This document shows, one piece after another, positions 1 to 11,708 of a stretch of 64,000 nucleotides of DNA. Under the pieces are notes generated by a model. It saw only the letters and a list, made by a program, of their open reading frames with translations. It had not been told where the DNA came from and did not search any database. The translations under genes were made by a program, and so were the position numbers. This stretch comes from Flaveria trinervia (taxonomy: Eukaryota > Streptophyta > Magnoliopsida > Asterales > Asteraceae): NCBI GenBank assembly GCA_025506515.1, contig CM046442.1:113941136-114005135 (forward strand). Direction: 5' to 3'. How positions within the stretch are numbered: the first letter of the stretch is position 1; the number at the start of each line of letters is the position of its first letter.

Positions 1-1489
1 CCTTTCTATACTTTCCCTTTCATTAATGCAAGCATTCTATCATTATGTTCCTCTTTCATTATCTTTCACTTTACATTACATAATTCTTTATCATTTCTTT
101 CACAACTATAACACGTAAAGCCACAGGAAAGATACACATACATAATAGGAACATAAACATAATCACACAAAACATCACCATACAAGGCATCATCATACAT
201 ACATAACATACATCATACATACCATCATGCATAAGCATCATTCATACATCATAACATCATCATACAATGCCCATCACATCATTTATGACCTCAAAAGTCA
301 GCTTACATAAACCCCGGGAACCTCCCAAGTCAAAGCCTACATTTCACTTTTTTCCCAAAAAGTCAGAAAATATTCTAAGTGTTTATCCGCATTTCCCTTT
401 TTGTTCATCCGTATTTCTTTTTGTTCATTCGCATTTGTTCATCCGCATTAACTTTGTTCATCCGCATTTGTTCAGTCGCATGAACTTACTCATCCGCATT
501 TGTTCATCCGCATTAACTTTGTTCATCTACATTTGTTCAGTCGCATGAACTTACTCATCCACATTTGTTTTTTCATCCACATTGACTTTCTCATCCACAT
601 TGACTTTCTCATCCGCATTGACTTTCTCATCCGCCTTGACTTTTTCATCCGCATTGACTTTCTCATCCGTATTGACTTTCTCATCCGCATTGACTTTCTC
701 ATCCACATTGACTTTCTCATCCGCATTTGTCAATGCTCATCCGCATTTGTCAATGCTCATCTGCATTTGTCAACACTAATGTAGTTTTTTTCTAAACTTC
801 GGCGTATGAGCTACTGTTTGGGCGTATGAGCAGCCTAGGGCACACTTATCATCAGATTTAGTCCCCAAATCCTCATCTATCATGTTCTAAGCTTAAATCA
901 TGCATTCTAAGCCATAGAAACACAACCATAACATCATCAAACATGAAAATAGTCCAACATCACACCATACCCGCAACATACACACATTCACCATACGGGT
1001 ATAAAACTAGTTTTATAAAAATATAAGTTCATGTATTTCCAGCCCCAAAATCAGTTAAAACATGTAAAACAGGGATTCAAGAACTCACATTTACAGCTCT
1101 GAGCATGGCTTTTTCCAAACTCGTCTGTAATTGAGTTCAACCGCCCAGAAACCCACTAAAAACACACACAACCGAACATACAAACACACATAAGCATACA
1201 ACCGAGGCAGGCCAGTTAAGAACACTTAAAAACCATAAATTCTTACCTTGAATTCGAATTTTTCAGCTTGTTCTTCTTCAACCCGAGAGCTTTCTGCTCC
1301 TTTTCTTTCTCTCTCTCTAAAAGCTAAAGATTTGGGTGTGTAAGAAGAGAGTGGGAGGCCATACCCACTTTACACCAACTTTCAAGTCATTTTGACACTT
1401 TTTACCCCTTAACTTGGATAAATATCTTTTCTTTCTTTTTCTTCACTTTATTCTTTCTTCCTTTGACTTAAAAATAACCGGGTGTTACA
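1..1489 (-). repeat. Truncated gypsy LTR (5' part), same family as gypsy A
   Basis: Read on the minus strand the segment begins TGTAACACCCGGTTATTT at 1489, the start also found for the LTR at 16346. Positions 1-250 align in reverse with 10340-10530 of the gypsy A LTR (shared stretch around CTTTCCTGTGGCTTTACG). Between them, at 380-780, lies an array of short TTCATCCGCAT-like units at the place where gypsy A has its own array. The window edge cuts the LTR, so its 3' end and any internal region lie to the left. The middle has diverged clearly from the gypsy A copies, so this is an older or sister subfamily. No coding potential is expected; ORFs over the array are artefacts. Confidence 0.8.
577..735. 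repeat. 18-bp tandem array inside the LTR fragment
   Basis: About nine near-identical copies of an 18-bp unit (GACTTTCTCATCCGCATT, with A/G and C/T variants) lie head to tail. Flanking sequence (380-576 and 736-780) carries looser copies of the TTCATCCGCATTTG half-unit. All six frames stay open only because the period is a multiple of three; no protein is implied. Confidence 0.9.
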
Positions 1490-1536
<47 letters not shown>

Positions 1537-1551
1537 CTATATATATGTCTC

Positions 1552-1594
<43 letters not shown>

Positions 1595-1622
1595 TATATA
1601 TATATATATGTTATATATACAC
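1490..1622. repeat. Compound (TA)n/(GT)n microsatellite
   Basis: Alternating TA tracts with a central GTGTGTGT block start directly after the LTR end at 1489. Nothing coding. Confidence 0.9.
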
Positions 1623-2201
1623 AAAATGTTTTAATTTTTATTTTTTAATTTTTTTCTAATTTTAATTTTAAATCGCTCGGTTTTAAATGTCCTCTTTAAA
1701 CAATTCATCTTAACTATTGGAGTATTCAAAACCGTTTGACTTATTATACTTCTTATTTAAACTATTAAACTTACGTAATCGTCCTTTTAATCTATTTGTT
1801 TATTAAACCAAAAGCCTTTTTAATTATTTAATCGTTCTATTCTATTAAGTTTATTATTAGATTTTTGTATTTATAAATATTTTTAATTATTTGGTTCTTT
1901 AAACGTAATTTTATCCCATTATATTATTTGAATAATTAAAAATATGTATAAATACAACAAAATTTAAAAAGAATCTTAATAGGATTGAACAATTAAAAGA
2001 ATGTTTAAATAAAAGAACTGTTAACAAGACTTTGGGGTTTTGATAAAACAAATTGATTAAAATGACGTTTAAGTAATCTTAATTGTATAATAAGCCAAAT
2101 GATTTTAAATTTTTCATTAGATAAGATGAATGATTTGAATACGACGTTCAAAACCGAGCATTTAAATTAAATAACTTTGTAAAATAAAAATAACAACATT
2201 T

Positions 2202-2266
<65 letters not shown>

Positions 2267-2579
2267 TCGAATTCTAAACCCAAAATCATTTTGAAACTTT
2301 CTTAAAATGGTAAAATTCATTATTAAATTATGTTATTCATTTAGATGATCAAACGCCACAAATATTTTATATAATCAATAGTATGAATTGGGCTACTTAA
2401 ACTTCAAGTAGTTTATCATTAAATCAATTATAATAAAATTATATCTCATAAAATTTATTATTTTATAAATTTCAAATGCTAATAATAAGTGTTAACCATT
2501 ATAACAAAAATTAAATTACAAGATAATGTTTAAAAGGTATTTAAAATTATAAATTGTATATAGTATTTGTTATTAAATA
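1623..2579. other. AT-rich intergenic sequence with no gene seen
   Basis: Very AT-rich, stop-rich in all frames. It includes a (GT)n(AT)n microsatellite at 2204-2266. The true start of the downstream LTR may lie inside this stretch. Confidence 0.6.
2204..2266. repeat. (GT)n(AT)n microsatellite
   Basis: Roughly 20 GT units run straight into about 10 AT units. Confidence 0.95.
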
Positions 2580-5252
2580 ATTAAGTGAGGGTTTTAATTG
2601 TCAGGGGGCTGATATGTCATTTTTGAAACTTAATTAAAAAGCTTCTTACATAAAATTATAACATTTTAAAACTACATGGACCAAAAATAGAAATTCGTTT
2701 AAAAAAACTCAAACCGCCCCCCATCCCCGTCGAACACCCGCAACTCCGACCAACTCCGGCCATCGCTCCGACGACACCCTAACAATCCAAATCCATCGTT
2801 TTCATATGGAATAAACTGTTCCTTAGCCCTCACGACCAAGTTTCGAACTTATGACTCGTGTGAATTCTAGAAATTCGACTGTTATGCTTTGAACACCCGA
2901 AATTGAATTACATTCATAAGCTAGTTCGGTTTCAACCCAATTGTGAACAAATTAATCAAATGAAACTACTAGAAACGCTTATACAATCGTTATGAGTTCA
3001 AATTTGCGATTAATTACATTCAAAAAACATATGGTCACCCTCGATTCAAGACTCGAAACCCCCGAACTAATATAATATAGGGAAAACATTTCTTTTGGTT
3101 CCTTTGAACTCTTTGTGCCCTCAATTTCATCTGAAACACACACACACTCGTATTCAATCTTCGTCCCTGCCGTGACCTTACTCTCAACTCTTCTCCATCG
3201 ATCTCATATCAAATCGGGTAATTAAAAGCACACTCATATTCGGTTTCATTTTGAGATCAAAAGCCCCAAGTTTGATTTCATTAACAATCACGAATTGGAG
3301 TTCAATTGGAATCAAATCAAAGTTAAGGTTCTTGAGATTTGGGGGATTTAGGTAATTAATGTTTTAAACATTATAAAAAGAGTTTAACAAGACTTGGGCT
3401 TATAACCCACCGGTAAAACGCATAGAACATACACATGGGGTGTCGGGTTCGAACCCCAACACCCTCAATTTATTTTTTTAATCACTAGTTTTCAATCATT
3501 TAAATTTCCTAAATTCTTAATATATTAGTTAATCAAAATAATATTATTTTTGTTAATTAAATTATTATAGAAGTTATTAATTTAATTTCTAAAACGTTTA
3601 AACAAAATAATATGCTAATTTTATAGTTTAAAATTTTAAAAACTATGACAAAAGTTATTTAAAAGTTTGTCTTTTATTAATTTATAATGGTTTTCTTTAA
3701 TTCAAATAAGTTATATTATAACTTATTCAAATAATTGATTATTTAATTCATAATCTTGATCAAGTCATTAAATAATGAATTATTAAGTTATTTTTTATTT
3801 TAAAACTTATAATTCTTAACTTTAATTACTTTTTTTAGAATAACAAAGATTATAAAACATTATTAACTCTTTTATGTAATTAAAATACTAAAAATCTTTT
3901 CTGATTCAAATTTAAATTATTTCAAAACATTATAAATTTACATGTTAAAAAACAAATTAATCAAATAGTTATTTAGTATCTATTCAAATATGAGTAATTC
4001 ATCTATTCATTTAACTACGTTATATAATTAGTTAATAACTTATTCCTTAAAGTTTTATTTAAGTTCTTGAAACTTATAAAACAATATAACTTCTATTATA
4101 CTTTATGTTATTTTAAGGCTTGATATCATAAGACCATTATATCTAATCCTATAAAAGCTTAAAACATTATAAAATGATTTTAGATAATTTTAAGGTCATT
4201 AAAATAAATATTTAATTAATTACCTTTATCAATTTTAAATAATTAATTATTAATTAATTATTTATTTTTGCACATCATATCTAATCTTTAATAATTCAAT
4301 AAATTAAATTATGCATTCTTATTTCAACTTTATTTAACCAAAACATAATCGATTGCTTTATTTTATTTTATTAGATATAGTTATTAAAAACCATCAAATT
4401 TCAAATTGAAACCCTAGTTTCCGTCTAATTGTTAATCTTATTAATGAACTTAATCGTGGAACCATACGTTTAGGTAACTTGTAAAAGAAATCGATGGAGC
4501 CTCTAAATTCTTATCATCATCTTATATATATCATGTCAGTTCTCCATGCCCCTATTTACTTTATTTTACACCTTTTGGATGAAATATGTTAACCTTATAA
4601 ACTTGCACTTGTAAAAATCTTGATACTTGTAAATGCACATGCAATTCATCTTTACTTTTGTAATGGTTATTTGTGTTATTGTAAGTCTTATATGAGATAC
4701 ATATTTTGTTTACAATCATTAACTATTGCTAGCCTGGCGACGTCTTAGATCTTTGGGCCTGAAAAACCTATTTGGTGCTAAAGCCGATGTATTGCCGGCT
4801 CCGGATGACATATGACTAGTTCATCATGGGAACCAAGTACACTTAGCCAATCATATAAACTTGTAATCAAGTCGAGGTTTGGTTATAGCAATATGTGTTC
4901 TATAAACTTGCTAACTCATAACCATTGACATGAATTGCTACTTGTAAATCTTTTTTTATATATGTACGTTTAACCAATGGGAACTCACCAACTTTCAAGT
5001 TGACCCCTTTATTTTTAACATGTTTCAGGTTTGATACTTGAGGATCTCTTCGTGCTCATATAGGACTTGGGCCTAGCTTAATTGAAAATCTTATGTTGTT
5101 GTTTATATCTTGTTTCTTTTGTAATGATTTAATTGTTTTGTAATGTTCAATGAAAATGATATTTAATTTTAACTTATTTAGTTCGATGCGCTATGAAAAA
5201 TCTTTTCACATTCGTCCGCCCCGATGATTCCGGCGTCGGTCGGGGTGTGACA
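2580..5252 (+). repeat. Probable solo gypsy LTR (left boundary uncertain)
   Basis: The right end reads CGGTCGGGGTGTGACA, matching the LTR end of gypsy B in its own orientation (GGTTGGGGTGTGACA). Layout also parallels gypsy B: a segment near 2585-2720 resembling 'TTGTCA...GAAACTT...GGACCAAAAATAG', then a tRNA-like module (3387-3470), a long AT-rich stretch, and a 3' part with 'GAACTCACCAAC' near 4981. No PBS follows and no pol sequence flanks it, hence a solo LTR. I could not fix the left end or a TSD; the right flank is ATATT. Confidence 0.5.
3387..3470 (+). other. tRNA-like (Pol III-type) module in the LTR
   Basis: A B-box-like GGGTTCGAACCCC at about 3444-3456 sits in a hairpin resembling a tRNA T-arm (GGTGTCGGG/CCCCAACACC), is preceded by GGGCTTATAACCCACCGGTAA, and is followed by a T-rich run. 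No full cloverleaf forms by eye, so this is not called a tRNA gene. Confidence 0.45.
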
Positions 5253-5268
5253 ATATTATATATATATA

Positions 5269-5336
<68 letters not shown>

Positions 5337-5376
5337 TATATTATATATATATATTCAATTTTATATATATATATAA
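5253..5376. repeat. (TA)n microsatellite abutting the LTR end
   Basis: Almost uninterrupted TA dinucleotides begin immediately after the LTR terminus GTGTGACA. Confidence 0.9.
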
Positions 5377-5784
5377 TATGTTTGTGTTTACCGGATATTT
5401 TGGTTATTTTATTATAAACTAACTTAGGTTATTAAAATAACAATTTCAGTTTAAGGGTATTTTAATTATTTTATTATAAACTAATAGAAAAATCTAACTC
5501 TGATAGTGTATTGGACTAAACGAGTTATAGAATACAAATCATAGGACTTGATTTGTTAGAAAATTCATTTTTGGACTCAAATGGTTAAAATGACCAAACT
5601 AAAGGGACAAAAATAGTAATTTACTCTTATTATTATTATTATTATTATTATATATTATTACAAATATATAAATATATACATATGCTATTGATATATTAAA
5701 TATAGGGAGTGGTTTGAGGTTGGTGGCTCGTATACGATCCATCATTCTTACGTAATTGTTTATACGTTCCTGGTTAATATTGTG
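5377..5784. other. Intergenic, with (ATT)n tract
   Basis: No coding signal. A TTA/ATT trinucleotide tract lies at about 5627-5660, followed by AT-rich sequence leading to the 3' side of the MULE relic. Confidence 0.6.
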
Positions 5785-7930
5785 TCATTCTAGTGATTCT
5801 CTATATGCAAATATAGGCCATTGGTAGCCCACATTTGGCATTGGGTAATCCCTTTCCAATTTTACGTAAATAAAGTGATTTTCATTAATATTAGCAAGTG
5901 CTACAACCGGATAGGTAAACATGAATCTTGCCTTGTTCTCAGCGGAACCATGTGTGGCTGGCAAATGAAAAGATAAGATAAACAACACAAGTGAATGTTT
6001 CTGCAATTACGAGTCCATGGGCCGAAAACTCAGCCAATGGGTAGCAGGTGCGGGTCGAGTCGTGCCAAACCAATCTAAACTATTACGAACAATATCATAG
6101 TAACCAGGAAATTCACGGTTCAAATTGCTCCGCCAACACCACATGTTTCTCTCCATCTCCGATAACATTTGTCGCCTCACCCATTCCCATTCTTTCTACT
6201 CCTTCCCTAAAGCCACCGCGATCGCCTGATAACCATAGTTACCATCAGGCGGCACATCTTTTAAACTCGAAACGTATCGGTGAATGTATTGGGGAAGTTG
6301 ATCCTTAAACTTCATAACTTTTATTATGTCCTTTGGTTTCAATATTAAAGGAAACCCTAGGTCAGCTCCCGTAACCGGTACATTTAAAGTAGCCATTGCC
6401 CGATTAGGACAGTTGTTGGGCATCTTAAACTAAGGGGTATAGGAGCTATGCCTCGTCGGGATAGACATAGTTTGTTGTGAGGAAGTATACGAGCTGTGTC
6501 TGGCAGCCTCATACTACTGTGATGTATTGGAGTCCATTCTTCTTTGTTGCTCCTTAAGATTTGGACGACCACGTCCGTCATGACGCACCTTAGGCTCTTT
6601 AAGTTTTGACATGCTTGAAAACAAAGAATCATATAATTTCTTAAAGCGTTTTTTACTTGAAGATTGGATGACGACATGACCTTTTGTTTCAAGTTATTAA
6701 ATTTCTTATCGTAGTTGGATTCAGCCGTCACGACATATGCCGGCTCGAAATCAAGTTTCCTCCGGTGTGGATCTACCACATTGAGTGGAATATATACGCC
6801 CGGATTTAAATTATTAGTAAAAAAATATGCATCATGTAACAATGGTAAAAATGTATTTCAAGTATATATTACATTCCCGGAAGTATACCTCCAAACCACA
6901 AGCACATGGCAAGCCCATGGTCGTGGATAACTAGTGTCCACATGAACCCCCTAACTCCTGAATCATTTCCATTTTCATCAACTTTGATTCCAGGAGGCTA
7001 ATGCAAAAGATAGATACCTTATAATGTAATTTTGTAAACAATTGTCATCGATAGTCTTTTTTAATCTTCACACGAGACACCTCAAATGTTTTACGAATTT
7101 CAATCTCCTGGCCACGCACGAGGTCACAGACATATCCGACAAGTGTGTGCAATGTATTATTGGTCCGTGTGAAGTAACTCTTGAAGTTGGCGTGTTGCCC
7201 CTCAACCCTATTAGTTGTATATTCACCAAAGTTGAGGCGGACGTACATCCAACAAGTAACAACTTTCTCTTTGTACGACACCAACCAATTATTCTATATA
7301 TAGTCCCACACCTCTGAAAGAATTAACAAATTTTATAAAATGAATAAATACATTATTATAGGAAAAATAACTATGAAACTATTACCATGTTTACCATCTT
7401 CATTTAACTTTTCTTTCATTTTCATGCAATTATAATCGTACAATGCCTCTGTGGGAGATGAACACAGGACTTTCCACCAGTATGAAAAATCCTTCCACAT
7501 GTCGGTTTTGAAAAAAATCTTCCACCTTCTGTTGCTATTCTCTCTAACATGTCACATGCATAAGTTTTTAGTAGCACTTGGGAACATTGTGTCACACGAG
7601 CCATCAGGGCCAGGTCCCTATCTATAATAATAACGCGGGGCTCCAAACATCCATCGAGCATATCTCTAATCTGCTCCAATACCCATGTGAAGTTGTTATG
7701 TCGTTCCCTCGATATAAATGCGTGCACAATACAAAACGACTTTGACGTCGACGTAACGTCAATAACCTGAGGAAACGGAATGTTGTACATGTTGGTCTTG
7801 TACGTCTATGATATCACATTTGGGAATGTGTCACATTTTGTACGAGGTAGGATGACAAAAGAAAACATCTTCCACGGCCTTAGTTGCTGGATTCTTTCGT
7901 GTTTCATACACGAACTATTGTTGAGTTTTA
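5785..7930 (-). pseudogene. Mutator-like (MULE) transposase relic with C-terminal OTU domain
   Basis: Read right to left, the frames give the MULE transposase core (7900-7422: FFCHPTSYK, then VIDVTSTSKSFC, NNFTWVLEQIRDML, VIIIDRDLALM), next the downstream TTNRVEGQHANFKSY segment (7284-7045) typical of MULE/FAR1-type proteins, then a low-identity linker. After that come OTU-like cysteine-protease pieces: LPQYIHRYV..DVPPDGNYGYQAIAVALG at 6340-6196 and ALANINENHFIYVKL at about 5910. MULE-OTU fusions are known in plants; the transposase part moves the element, the OTU part has no settled role. The usual OTU DGNCGF motif reads DGNYGY, so the catalytic Cys is Tyr; the His-bearing NHF is kept. Many stops and frame changes make this dead. 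I did not identify the terminal inverted repeats. Confidence 0.8.
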
Positions 7931-8038
7931 TATATAACTAAAAATACGTGTATCAACTTTTTTATTGAATTATATATATAACTATATATATAATCACATA
8001 TATATAATTACGCCATTTAGTACGAGCAGTTGACGAGT
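7931..8038. other. TA-rich spacer
   Basis: Short TATATA-rich spacer between the MULE relic and the 50-bp duplication; no feature seen. Confidence 0.5.
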
Positions 8039-8138
8039 AAGATAAGATGACTGCTTTGATGTTCCAACCAATTTTGAAAACATTACTTAAGATAAGATGA
8101 CTGCTTTGATGTTCCAACCAATTTTGAAAACATTACTT
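8039..8138. repeat. Perfect 50-bp tandem duplication
   Basis: The 50-bp segment starting AAGATAAGATGACTGCTTTG occurs twice in direct tandem (period 50, GATAAGATGA at 8041 and 8091) with no visible difference, so it is recent. Confidence 0.95.
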
Positions 8139-8703
8139 TTGGTAGTTCTAAAATATAACCACCAGATCAACCGTCATAACCATACATTGGCAATTGATCA
8201 ACTCCTGATTTCTATTCGCTATGTATATGTGGATATTTCGGGTCGATGTAAACGTGAAAAATCAATTCATACACACATGCATTGATGCATAGGAATGCTT
8301 TCTTCTTCATGTATAACATCAAAACAACCGATAGTACACAAATTAAGACAACCTACAAAATAACTGACCCATCACCCTACTTTATCTCCTACTACTATAT
8401 ATTGTGAGACCATGTCAACTACAACATACAAGACAGATGCATAAGGAAAACTAAAAGATATAAAGCAGGCGTATAGCACACGCACGACCCAATACAAACA
8501 CACAATAGCAATCCATGCAAACACGTAAACTTCATGCGGTGAAATATGATGCTTTGGATTACTTCAAACACCTCCCCTTAATCAAAGCATTTGAACTCCA
8601 AGATTTTTTCTCAGACATCCGAACTGATCTTGACCTAAAGCCTTGATAGGATCAAAACACATGAACACGCAAATAGAAAACATTAAACAATAAAAGAGAC
8701 ACG
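8136..8703. repeat. Dispersed repeat, copy 1 (partner at 27271-28016)
   Basis: Alignable by eye with 27271-28016: both start TTTTGGTAGT..TAAAATATAACCACCAG and both end AACAATAAAAGAGAC. The partner has an extra ~240 bp in the middle. This copy stops exactly where the CACTA-like terminus begins (8704). Identity of the repeat is unknown; it may be duplicated gene-flanking DNA. Confidence 0.75.
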
Positions 8704-9299
8704 AACTACAGAAAATGGGCATTTGCGACCGCCATTTCGATTTCAAAACAGTCGCAATTAGCCCATAGAGACCGTTTTGCAACCAAGTTTTCGGTGGAAA
8801 AAACACACATCTCAGTTGCCCTGTTGCAATCATTTTGCAACTGCTGTTATATTTGAGACCGAATATTGCAACTACTACTATCATTGCAAAATTGCGACTA
8901 CTTCCTAGCTACCACTTGTTTTTGCACTTTTTGCGGCCGCTATATTTTTGCGACCGCTATATTTTTGCGACTGCTATATTTTTGCGACTTATTTGAGACC
9001 GCCAAATGATGAATTTGCGACCACTTCTTTTTGCGACCTTTTTTTGGTTGCAATGCAGTAGTAAATCTTTTTCAAAAAAAATTAAAAAATGTATAAAAAG
9101 ATCTATACATACACATTAATTTACAAAATCCGAAAAATATAGTTGCAAACAAATGTTAAAGGAAACTATTAAAGATATTCATATAAACAAATGTTATTCG
9201 AGCTTCCTACACAAATTAACCAAAAAAATTCTATTTATATAGGATCATTTTGACTCGCGTAAACTAAAAAGTTGATGTGTTAAGTTTATTAAGTGGGTT
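8704..9299 (+). mobile_element. CACTA-like 5' terminus with subterminal repeats (or a nested MITE)
   Basis: Starts AACTACAGAAAATGGGCA, close to the CACTACAAGAAA type of CACTA terminus. It carries at least ten copies of a TTTTTGCGACCGC/TTTGCGACTGC subterminal motif up to about 9050. The following 9240-9299 (GGATCATTTTGACTCG..) resembles the intron sequence that resumes at 18388 after gypsy A. An inverted ACTACTGCA at 9055-9062 means that 8704-9062 could instead be an independent short MITE. The motif differs from the right end at 19080-19400, so the pairing of the two ends is not proven. Confidence 0.5.
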
Positions 9300-9879
9300 T
9301 GTAGCACCCGGTTATTTATTTATTTTGAAGCCGACGAAGGAAGAAAAGAATAAAGTCCTAAGTCGAGGGACCAAACACGCCAACGAAGAAAGTTGGGTGA
9401 GTGGGGGTATATAAAGAGAGGGCAGCCTTACCCTCTCCCCACACTCATATTTCAGCCAAACAAGAGGGGAGAAGAGAGAAAGGAAGAAAAGAGGAACAAG
9501 TGTTGGTTCGGGTTGGTTCGAGTGGCCAAAATCATTGTGAAGCAAGTCAAATCAAAGTTCTTCTCGTTGTGGTCACTTGTGTGGGTTCTAGGACCCCTCC
9601 TTTAAACATTTTTGAACGATTTGGGGCTAGAAAACATCTGAAATCAGATTTTTTAGTGTGTGCATGTTTGACCTGTTTGTGTATGTGTATGTGTATGTGT
9701 GTATGTGTGATGCGTTTGAGCCTTGTTTGTGAGCTTGTGTGTGCTTGCATGGTGTTGTGGTATGCATCCCTAAGGTTTAGGATGGTTGATTTGGGCTTAG
9801 AATGGGTTTAGATGAGCTTGGAGGTCGAAAATGGCATATTACGTTCGGGATGAACAGCATTCTGCACCAGCTAGGGCTA

Positions 9880-10165
9880 GGCGACCGAATGGAGGTCATA
9901 CGACCGAATGAGGTGCGATTGGGGTTTATTCGCAGGATTGAGAGTTCATTCGTATGATTGGGGCTAGTCACATAGGGAGTCATGCGACTGAGGGTCCAGT
10001 CACATAAGTGCTCATCCGCATTAGCTCCATCCGCATGAGAGTCCATTCGCACGATTGGGTGTTCATTCGCATGAGTGTTCATCTGCATTGGTTCAATCAC
10101 ATGATGTTCAGTCGCATGGAGGCCATGCAACTGAAGGGTGTCCATACGCCCGAATAGGGCTGTTG
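9880..10165. repeat. Degenerate CAGTCGCAT/ATTCGCATGA array in 5' LTR
   Basis: About twenty loosely spaced copies of a 10-15-bp unit (TTCATTCGCATGAG, GTCATGCGACTGAGG, CAGTCACATA and similar) on both strands. The same array is at 16915-17195 in the 3' LTR. Related arrays are at 380-780 and in the 49-64-kb element. Confidence 0.85.
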
Positions 10166-10552
10166 CACCCGAGGAGAAGTGTAGTTTAACTTCTAACTTT
10201 CGGGGAAAAGTGCAGATATAAGTTTTGACGTAAAGGTTTCCGTAAGAGCATGTAAGATGACGATTGAGGCCTTAGAGAGCATGTTGGGCATGATGATGAT
10301 GATGTTGCATGATTATGCATGTTATGTATGTATGATGTTGCCCTGTATGATGTTGATGATTGTGTATGATATGTTTCTTATCATGATGTATGTTTATCTT
10401 TCCTGTGGCTTTACGTTAATTGTGAATGTTAATAAATGAAGTATTATTTAATATAAAGTGAAAGAAAATGAAAGAGGAACATGAAGTAAGAATGCATGCA
10501 TTAATGAACGATGAAAGTGATGAAAGTCTTGCAAGCACTGTATGTCGGGAAA

Positions 10553-10617
10553 CGCCATTAAGGTGTTAGCCTAACGGTGTGCGGGTTCGCTACCCCGGGA
10601 GGATGCACATTGGGGTC
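10553..10617 (+). other. tRNA-like module in gypsy A 5' LTR
   Basis: GTGTTAGCCTAACGGT followed by GCGGGTTCGCTACCCCGGG resembles a D-arm/A-box and T-arm/B-box pair. It is repeated at 17583-17647 in the 3' LTR. No full cloverleaf was recognised. Confidence 0.4.
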
Positions 10618-10670
10618 TTTCTTTGTGATTGACCATATGTACGAACCATTGTTGCGTGGCTTACGTGTTG

Positions 10671-10853
10671 TGACCATTTGGTGTCGAGCACCACCGATGA
10701 AGGTCTTTTATAGGCTTAGGTCCAGTACCACGAGACTAAAGGGCATAGCATATGACGATGGTATACCTGAACTTTACCTTAGGTATTATGACCATTTGGT
10801 GCTGAGCACCACGGATGAAGGTCTTTTATAGGCTTAGGTCCAGTACCACGAGA
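10671..10853. repeat. Internal ~64-bp direct duplication in the LTR
   Basis: The segment ACCATTTGGTGTCGAGCACC..CCAGTACCACGAGA occurs twice about 119 bp apart. The same duplication is in the 3' LTR (17702-17884), so it predates insertion. Confidence 0.9.
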
Positions 10854-11363
10854 ATGAAGGGTAAAGTTCATGGTGATGACGAAAGGAATAGATGTAATGA
10901 TGAACGAATGAATGAAAGTAAGATGAATGAATGAACGGAAGTTAACGAACGATGAAGATAATAAATTATTATCTATGTGTCGGTATAATGGTATGATCGC
11001 ATGAAAGAAAAGAATGATTTTAATGAAAGAAAAGTATGTTTTATTATAAAACTAGAACTCACTCAGCAATGCTGACTTTGATGTGTTTTTAGTTGGCAGG
11101 TAACGATTGTTGAGGATGACACGAGGTGGCTACTCAGCTCTTTTGGGATGGCATCCATTTATATAACGCTTTTGTGATGTAACTTAACAATGTATTTTGT
11201 AAACGATTAACGATGTATTATTTTGCAAAAGCTACTATATTGAAATGAAATGTCATTTTTAAATGTTTCTGCTGTGATGCTTTGTGAAATACAAATATAA
11301 TTATATGTTTTATGTGCGATGAGGATCCAGCTGTAAGCGTCCCGGGAACGGGGCCTTACAAGT

Positions 11364-11376
11364 TGGTATCAGAGCC
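11364..11376 (+). promoter_or_regulatory. Primer binding site (tRNA-iMet type), gypsy A
   Basis: TGGTATCAGAGCC, complementary to the 3' end of plant initiator Met tRNA, three bases after the 5' LTR. Confidence 0.92.
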
Positions 11377-11708
11377 AAAGTTTAAGTGAAATGGGTAAAT
11401 TTTCAAAATAAACCTTAACTTAAACTGAGAATGGGACAGAAAGGAAAGTGATGCCAATCTGAGTAGCTACGTGCCATCAGGTATTTTTGTAAAGTTAACT
11501 GGTATTATGTGCGCATGTTATGTGTTATGTGTTGTATGTAGATTTAAATACTGAGTAGTTAGAATAGGTAATGCTTGGGGTGTGAAGAGTAAAGTAAGTG
11601 ACTAATCACAACTGGCCACTGTAATTAGGGACTTACTATACTTGACATAAACTGAGTTGTTCCCTTGAATGACCGTGTTGGTGTTTGAATTTGTCAGTGT
11701 GCGTATGA

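Larger units (their letters stand above)
9300..11360 (+). repeat. Gypsy A 5' LTR
   Basis: Begins TGTAGCACCCGG (TGTAACACCCGG in the other copy) and ends GGGGCCTTACA just before the PBS. A TATATAAAGAGAGG motif at 9410 is a plausible TATA box. It contains the palindromic-motif array, a tRNA-like module and a 119-bp-spaced internal duplication. Confidence 0.92.

Noticed and set aside
523..784. Open frames on both strands with repeating MRMRKS / DEKVNA / TFSSAL units
   Set aside because: They are translations of the 18-bp tandem array, whose period is a multiple of three; no start context or homology.
1414..1659. 81-codon frame rich in Tyr/Ile/Cys
   Set aside because: Read-through of TA and GT microsatellites.
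7042..7317. Plus-strand ORFs over the MULE relic
   Set aside because: Shadows of the minus-strand transposase frames, which carry the recognisable motifs.
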